Shown one piece after another: positions 58,588 through 64,000 of a DNA stretch of 64,000 nucleotides. The notes under the pieces were generated by a model, which saw only the letters and a list, made by a program, of their open reading frames with translations, was not told where the DNA came from and did no database searches. Source of the DNA: Anaeramoeba ignava. Its lineage: Eukaryota > Metamonada > Anaeramoebidae. The position numbers and the translations under genes were made by a program. The stretch is taken from NCBI GenBank assembly GCA_028826165.1, contig JAPDFW010000075.1, positions 258,501-322,500 on the forward strand, read 5' to 3'. Position 1 is the first letter of the stretch, and every line of letters starts with the position of its first letter.

Positions 58588-61500
58588 TCAAATATTTCTT
58601 TGTTTAGTAGAAGATTTCTGAATTTCCTTATTAATCAAATGACTAGTTGATTCAATCAAAGAAGAAAGAGTATTAATTTGAGTTGACCATTCTTGGATAA
58701 TTTGAGTAGGTTCTTTTTTCTTAATAAAAGAAACATTGCCAAGCAAACGGTCAATTTTTGCAAATACTGTTTTTGAAGAGACAAGATCTGCCAAATGACG
58801 CTCGGCTTCATCAGTGTTCAAACACAATAATTCGCCAAGTCTTTTAAGTGTGATTCGTGAATAATATTTCTCAATAATTCTGATATTATGCTGAATTAAT
58901 CGCAGACGCAGTGTTTCCCATTCCTTGCCTTTTTCGCCTTCTTTGAAAATGGGATGATGAAGTAATTCTTCTGCGAATTTTTGGGTCAGCAATTGCCAAT
59001 CACAAATTTCATCGGTTAAAAATGATTTGAGTAAATTTTTCAAAGAAATTCCTTCCAAGTTATTTTTCTCCTGATAAATCCGATTTGCAATGTCAAATTG
59101 CTCAACGGAATGGGGGGATAAAATGGCATATATTATCATGTAACTGATTGCTGCTTTCCATTTTTGATCGTCTTTTTGGACGATCTCAGTGTTGTAAATA
59201 TCGTAAAATGCTCGGCAATTTTCAAGGTAATTATGATAATGTGAGTAGTATTCAGACATCAATTCGTAGAAGCGGATCTTGAGCTCCTGAATTGTGTCAT
59301 CTTCTAGTGATTTGCGAGTGATTTTTCTTGATATTATCATTGCTTTTGGGAAATCATTAATTTTCAAGCACAATCTAATTTGCTCCAAAATAAACTCGAT
59401 TTTTTCCTTTTTGGTCATTGCTCCAAATGTCTCGACTTGAAGATCTTGAAGCATCTCAGCTGCCTCTTCAACGTTTCCTTCTTCCTCCTTGATTTTTGCA
59501 TAGATCAGAGTCACAGTGGCTCGTTCAACTTCAACGTGAATTTTTCCTTCAGTTACTGTTCTTAATGTTTGAATTAATTCTATTTTTGTCTCTTTATCTG
59601 GTGTTCGATCTATTAAATTAATTGCTGCTTGGCATATTTTTTGTACTACTACTTTGCTTTGACTCCGTTTTTTGGATAGTATTTGTAGATTCTCGTTAAG
59701 TAACTTCCAGTTCTTTGTTAAATAAGATAACTCAATGATTTCAAGTGCTATTCTTGATGTTGCTGTTGCTTGCTCAGCCTATTCACATTAATTTTATTTA
59801 TTTAGAATTTAATTTATTTAGAAATTTATAATTTAATTTATTTTTAATTTATAATTTTATTTATAATTTTATTTATAATTTAATTTATAATTTTATTTAT
59901 AATTTTATTTATAATTTCATTTATAATTTTATTTATATTTTTATTTATAATTTAATTTATAATTTAATTTATAATTTTATTTATAATTTTATTTATAATT
60001 TTATTTATATTTTTATTTATTTAGAAATTTATAATTTAATTTATAATTTAATTTATAATTTAATTTATAATTTAATTTATAATTTAATTTATAATTTTAT
60101 TTATAATTTAATTTATAATTTTATTTATAATTTTATTTATAATTTTATTTATAATTTAATTTATAATTTTATTTATAATTTAATTTATAATTTTATTTAT
60201 AATTTAATTTATAATTTTATTTATAATTTTATTTATAATTTTATTTATAATTTAATTTATAATTTAATTTATAATTTAATTTATAATTTAATTTATAATT
60301 TTATTTATAATTTTATTTATAATTTTATTTATAATTTAATTTATAATTTAATTTATAATTTTATTTATAATTTTATTTATAATTTTATTTATAATTTAAT
60401 TTATTATTTTATTTATAATTTTATTTATAATTTAATTTATAATTTTATTTATAATTTAATTTATAATTTTATTTATAATTTATTTATAATTTTATTTATA
60501 ATTTAATTTATTATTTAATTTATAATTTTTATTTATAATTTAATTTATAATTTAATTTATAATTTAATTTATAATTTAATTTATAATTTAATTTATAATT
60601 TAATTTATAATTTTATTTATAATTTTAATTTATAATTTTATTTATAATTTAATTTTATTTATAATTTAATTTATAATTTTATTTATAATTTAATTTATAA
60701 TTTTATTTATAATTTTATTTATAATTTTAATTTATAATTTTATTTATAATTTTATTTATAATTTTATTTATAATTTAATAATTTATATTTTTATTTATAA
60801 TTTTATTTATAATTTTATTTATTATTTAATTTATAATTTTATTTTTATTTTTATTTTATTTTATTTATAATTTTATTTATAATTTTATTTATAATTTTAA
60901 TTTATAATTTTATTTATAATTTTTATTTATAATTTTAATTTATAATTTTAATTTTTATTTAATTTATAATTTTAATTTATAATTTTATTTATAATTTAAT
61001 TTATAATTTTAATTTATAATTTTAATTTATAATTTAATTTTATTTATAATTTTATTTATAATTTAATTTATAATTTTATTTATAATTTTAATTTATAATT
61101 TTTATTTATAATTTTATTTATAATTTAATTTTATAATTTAATTTATAATTTTTATTTATAATTTTTATTTATAATTTTATTTATAATTTTATTTATAATT
61201 TTATTTATAATTTAATTTATTATTTTATTTATAATTTTATTTATAATTTTATTTATAATTTTATAATTTATATTTATAATTTTATTTTATAATTTTATTT
61301 ATAATTTAATTTATAATTTTATAATTTATAATTTTTATTTATAATTTAATTTATAATTTTATTTATAATTTTATTTATATTTTTATTTATAATTTTTATT
61401 TATAATTTTATTTTATATTTTTATTTATAATTTAATTTATAATTTTATTTATAATTTTATTTATAATTTTATAATTTAATTTTATAATTTTATTTATAAT

Positions 61501-62002
61501 TTGATTTATAATTTTATTTATAATTTTATTTATAATTTTATTTATAATTTAATTTATAATTTTATTTATAATTTTAATTTATAATTTATTTATAATTTTA
61601 TTTATAATTTTATTTATAATTTTATTTATAATTTTATAATTTTATTTATAATTTTATTTATAATTTTATTTATAATTTAATTTATAATTTAATTTATAAT
61701 TTTATTTATAATTTTATTTATAATTTTATTTATAATTTTATTTATAATTTTATTTATAATTTAATTTATAATTTTATTTATAATTTAATTTATTATTTTA
61801 TTTATAATTTTATTTATAATTTTATTTATAATTTTATTTATATTTTAATTTATAATTTTATTTATAATTTTATTTATACAAGTCTTGATTGTTTTTCAAG
61901 TGCAAAAAGTCCATCTAAAGCAATTGAAAGATTTCCTTGTTTTAAAGCTAAATCTCTAAAATTTGGTATTTCTTGGTCACAAATTTTTTCATAATCAGTC
62001 AT
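58588..62002 (-). CDS. RPN5: 26S proteasome regulatory subunit Rpn5 (PSMD12)
   Basis: Exons 61880-62002 and 58588-59778 join in phase 0 across a 2.1-kb intron to give 437 residues (human PSMD12: 456). Exon 1 encodes MTDYEKICDQEIPNFRDL through LFALEKQSRL. Exon 2 resumes at AEQATATSRIALEII and continues with LLNENLQILSKKRSQSK, then ERATVTLIYAKIKEEEGNV. Further landmarks are LQDLQVETFGAMTKKEKIEFILEQIRLCL (shown in part), a PCI domain with EHNIRI-like QHNIRIIEKYYSRITLKRL, and VFAKIDRLLGNVSF. Rpn5 is a PCI-domain scaffold of the proteasome lid and contacts Rpn11 and Rpn9. Gene order of domains and length are normal. The exon 2 core uses relatively GC-rich codons, as expected for a well-expressed gene. 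Confidence 0.97.
59779..61879 (-). repeat. RPN5 intron array, AATTATAAATAA/AATTATAAATTA
   Basis: A 2101-nt intron (minus strand gtataa...gaatag) filled from about 59815 to 61875 by the 12-bp units TTATAATTTTAT and TTATAATTTAAT with occasional slips. It is the same motif and orientation relative to transcription as the NEK intron. Confidence 0.95.
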
Positions 62003-62039
62003 TTTATTAATTATTTTTTATTATAATTATTTTTATTTT

Positions 62040-62247
62040 TATTTTTATTTTTTAAAAGGAAAAAGAATGAATGGAAAAAAATGAAAAAAAAAAATGAAAA
62101 AAAAAATAAAAAATAAAAAGGAGAAATATTTATTTTTTTTTTTCTCCTTTTTAATTAATTAATTTTAATTAAAAAATGTTCGTTATTTTTATTCCACTTT
62201 TTTAAATTAAATTAAAATTAAATTTTTCATTTTTTTTTTAAAACAAA
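62040..62247. promoter_or_regulatory. Divergent leader region, RPN5 (-) and coiled-coil gene (+)
   Basis: On the RPN5 side AAAAAAATGAAAAAAAAAAA occurs at about 62079-62100. On the plus side TTTTTCATTTTTTTTTAAAA precedes the ATG at 62248. Between them are TTCCACTTTTTT (62191) and an unusual GTTCGTTATT patch. Confidence 0.45.
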
Positions 62248-63150
62248 ATGACTTCAAATGATTTACTTCCAAAAATTAAACAAACTAAAACTTCTTTATA
62301 CAGACAAAGTTTAGTTACAAATTCAAAAATTATTAAACAAAAAAAACAAAAACAATCAAATCAAAACAAAAATTCAAATATTGAAGAATCAACACAAAAA
62401 ATTTATAAAAAATCTTATAATTCAAATAATTTGTAAATTAAAATTTTTAAATTAAATTTTTTTAATAATTTTTAATTTAAATTTTAATTTTTAAAAAAAG
62501 TCGAAATTCTAAAAAAAAAGCTCAAGAAACTAGAAATTTAAAAAATGAACTTTTAAAACAAAGAGAATTAAGAACACAAGAAATTAACGCTCAAAATGAA
62601 AAAGAAAAAGAATTAAAAGTGATTAAAAAATTTTAATTAATTAAAATAATTAAAAATTAAATTTTTCCACTTTTTTTTTAATAAAATAGACAAAATTATT
62701 TCAAATGAAACAAGAAATAGAAATAACAAAAATATCAATACAAGAAGAAATTAATAGTTTGAATGAAATGGAAAAAGAATGGAAAGGTTTAAATTTCGAA
62801 AAAAAAAATGTCAAAAAAAAATTAATCAATTAAATTTTTCTCTTTTTTTTTCTTTTTTAAAAGATAAAATAATTGATTTGGAACAAAAAATAAATCCTGA
62901 TGATCAAAAACAAATTGAATCAAATAATATCCAAATTAAATCTCTTGATAAAAAATTATCAAAAAATTTGGAAAATATTGAAAAACTTAAAAATTTTATT
63001 CAAGAAAAAAAAATTCCCGAAATTGATTTTAATCCTTTAATTTTTATTGATGAAATGGAAAAGAAAATTAATCATTTAATGGAAATAAGCAAAAAACAAA
63101 AAGAACAATTAATTTCTAATTTAGAATTGATTACAAATTTGGAAAAATAA
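62248..63150 (+). CDS. Coiled-coil protein, four exons, function unknown
   Basis: Exons 62248-62432, 62501-62618, 62690-62786, 62864-63150 give 228 residues. All introns are GT-AG, 68-77 nt (donors gtaaat, gtgatt, gtttaa). The last junction was set by phase: using gtttaa at 62787 yields NEMEKEWKDKIIDLEQKIN, an unbroken heptad. The first 60 residues are basic and polar (MTSNDLLPKIKQTKTSLYRQ). From about residue 62 nearly everything is predicted coiled coil (KAQETRNLKNELLKQREL, IQEEINSLNEME, KKINHLMEISKKQKEQL), with one break at IPEIDFNPL. I recognise no family. One intron holds TTCCACTTTTTT near 62665. Confidence 0.75.
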
Positions 63151-63185
63151 TTTTTCATTTTTTTCATTTTATTTTTATTTTTAAA

Positions 63186-64000
63186 ATGGATCAAAATGAA
63201 TTAAAAAAAGTTTATGAAGAAATAAAAGTAAATAACACAAATTTTTTTAATAAAATTTCAACTTTGAAAACAACAGAACAATTTGAAAGGCAAAATGAAC
63301 CTTTTTTAAATTATGCTTTTGAAAATAAATCAAAATACGAAATTATTCAAAAACTTATTGAAAAAGAAACAAATTTAAATTGGATTGATAAAAACGGAAA
63401 TAATTCTTTGCATTCTTCTTTACTCAATGGAATTTCAAAAGAGATCATTGAATTATTAATTGAAAAAGGAATTGATGTCAATTCACAAAATAATTTAAAT
63501 GAAATAGCTTTAAATATTGCTTTTAGAAAAAAGCATCCAAAAGAAATTATTGAACTATTGATTTTAAAAGAATCTGATCTTAATTTAAGAACAAAATGGA
63601 ATCAAGAAACATTTTTACATGTTGCTTTAAAAAATCAATATCCAAAAGAAATTATTGAATTATTAATTGAAAAAGGAATTGATATCAATTCAAAAAATAA
63701 CCAAAATGAATTACCTTTGCATATAGCTTTAGAAAATCAAAATCCAAAAGAAATTATTGAATTATTGATTCAAAAAGGATCTGATATCAATCCAAAAAAT
63801 AAATGGAATGAAACATTTTTACATATTGCTTTGAAAAACAAAAATCCAAAAGAAATTATTGAATTACTGATTCAAAAAGGAATTGATGTTAATTTGCAAA
63901 ATAATCAAAATGAAATAGCCTTACATCTTGCTTTAAAAAAGAAAAACTCAAATGAAGTTATCAAACTATTGATTGAAAAAGGATCTGATACGAATTTAAA
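63186..64000 (+). CDS. Ankyrin-repeat protein, N-terminal part (cut by window end)
   Basis: Open from ATG 63186 to the window edge, 271 codons without a stop. After about 45 residues (MDQNELKKVYEEIKVNN) come ankyrin repeats of about 34 residues: IIELLIEKGIDVNSQNN, then FLHVALKNQYPKE, LPLHIALENQNPKE and IALHLALKKKNSNE. At least seven are visible. They are more diverged from each other than in the 44.0-47.4 kb gene but share the same KEIIELLI..G.D.N frame, so the two are paralogues. By analogy a BTB tail may follow outside the window. The leader TTTTTCATTTTTTTCATTTT lies at 63152-63171. Confidence 0.9.
   Translation, partial: MDQNELKKVYEEIKVNNTNFFNKISTLKTTEQFERQNEPFLNYAFENKSKYEIIQKLIEKETNLNWIDKNGNNSLHSSLLNGISKEIIELLIEKGIDVNSQNNLNEIALNIAFRKKHPKEIIELLILKESDLNLRTKWNQETFLHVALKNQYPKEIIELLIEKGIDINSKNNQNELPLHIALENQNPKEIIELLIQKGSDINPKNKWNETFLHIALKNKNPKEIIELLIQKGIDVNLQNNQNEIALHLALKKKNSNEVIKLLIEKGSDTNL

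Noticed and set aside
1-64000. tRNA or rRNA genes
   Set aside because: I looked for GC-rich cloverleaf-like patches in the AT-rich spacers and found none I could support.

Overview
The window is nuclear DNA of an AT-rich protist. It has spliceosomal GT-AG introns, monocistronic genes on both strands, standard stop codons (TAA and TGA are both used as real stops), and eukaryote-only genes: topoisomerase II, Rpn5, a NEK kinase, Furry, an EML protein, and BTB, TLDc and RCC1 proteins. Coding sequence is full of K/N/E/Q/S low-complexity tracts made of in-frame hexamers, and spacers and large introns are filled with tandem AT repeats. This combination, with many BTB and ankyrin proteins, resembles Anaeramoeba-type amoebae. 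That placement is inference; no rRNA or other marker lies in the window.

Layout. 0-2.8 kb (-): an RCC1-BTB gene with two frame breaks and a histidine-phosphatase gene. 2.9-5.1 kb: a 24-bp satellite. 5.5-10.2 kb (+): TOP2. 10.4-13.6 kb (+): a class II aldolase split by a 2.5-kb repeat-filled intron. 13.9-19.7 kb (+): a C2-linker-EML gene in eight exons. 19.7-21.2 kb: a 12-bp array. 21.2-21.7 kb (-): a two-exon acylphosphatase. 21.9-28.2 kb (+): a 2079-residue protein with a CH-like start and about twelve PH-like modules. 28.4-39.0 kb (-): a Furry/Mor2/Tao3 homologue in sixteen exons. 39.2-42.3 kb (+): two tandem ERI1-like exonuclease genes. 42.3-43.7 kb (+): a two-RRM protein. 44.0-47.4 kb (-): a homogenised ankyrin array with two BTB domains. 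47.7-50.8 kb (+): a NEK kinase with a 1.2-kb repeat intron. 50.9-53.3 kb (+): a Q/N-rich U11-59K/PDCD7-like protein. 53.8-55.3 kb (-): BTB-TLDc. 55.4-55.6 kb (+): an RBX-like RING-H2. 55.7-58.5 kb: a 24-bp satellite interrupted by a TTAA-flanked mobile-element relic. 58.6-62.0 kb (-): RPN5/PSMD12 with a 2.1-kb repeat intron. 62.2-63.2 kb (+): a coiled-coil gene. 63.2-64.0 kb (+): the start of another ankyrin gene, cut by the window edge.

The genes do not form one pathway. They fall into general cell functions: chromosome topology; proteolysis (Rpn5, RBX-like, BTB adaptors); cytoskeleton and morphogenesis (EML, Furry, NEK, the CH/PH protein); and RNA (ERI1-like, RRM, PDCD7-like). Three features are shared across the window. 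Nearly every start codon is preceded, on its own strand, by a T-rich leader containing CATTTTTTTTC. Each large intron or spacer carries its own tandem motif. Several genes are broken at A-run length changes that look like recent indels or consensus errors.
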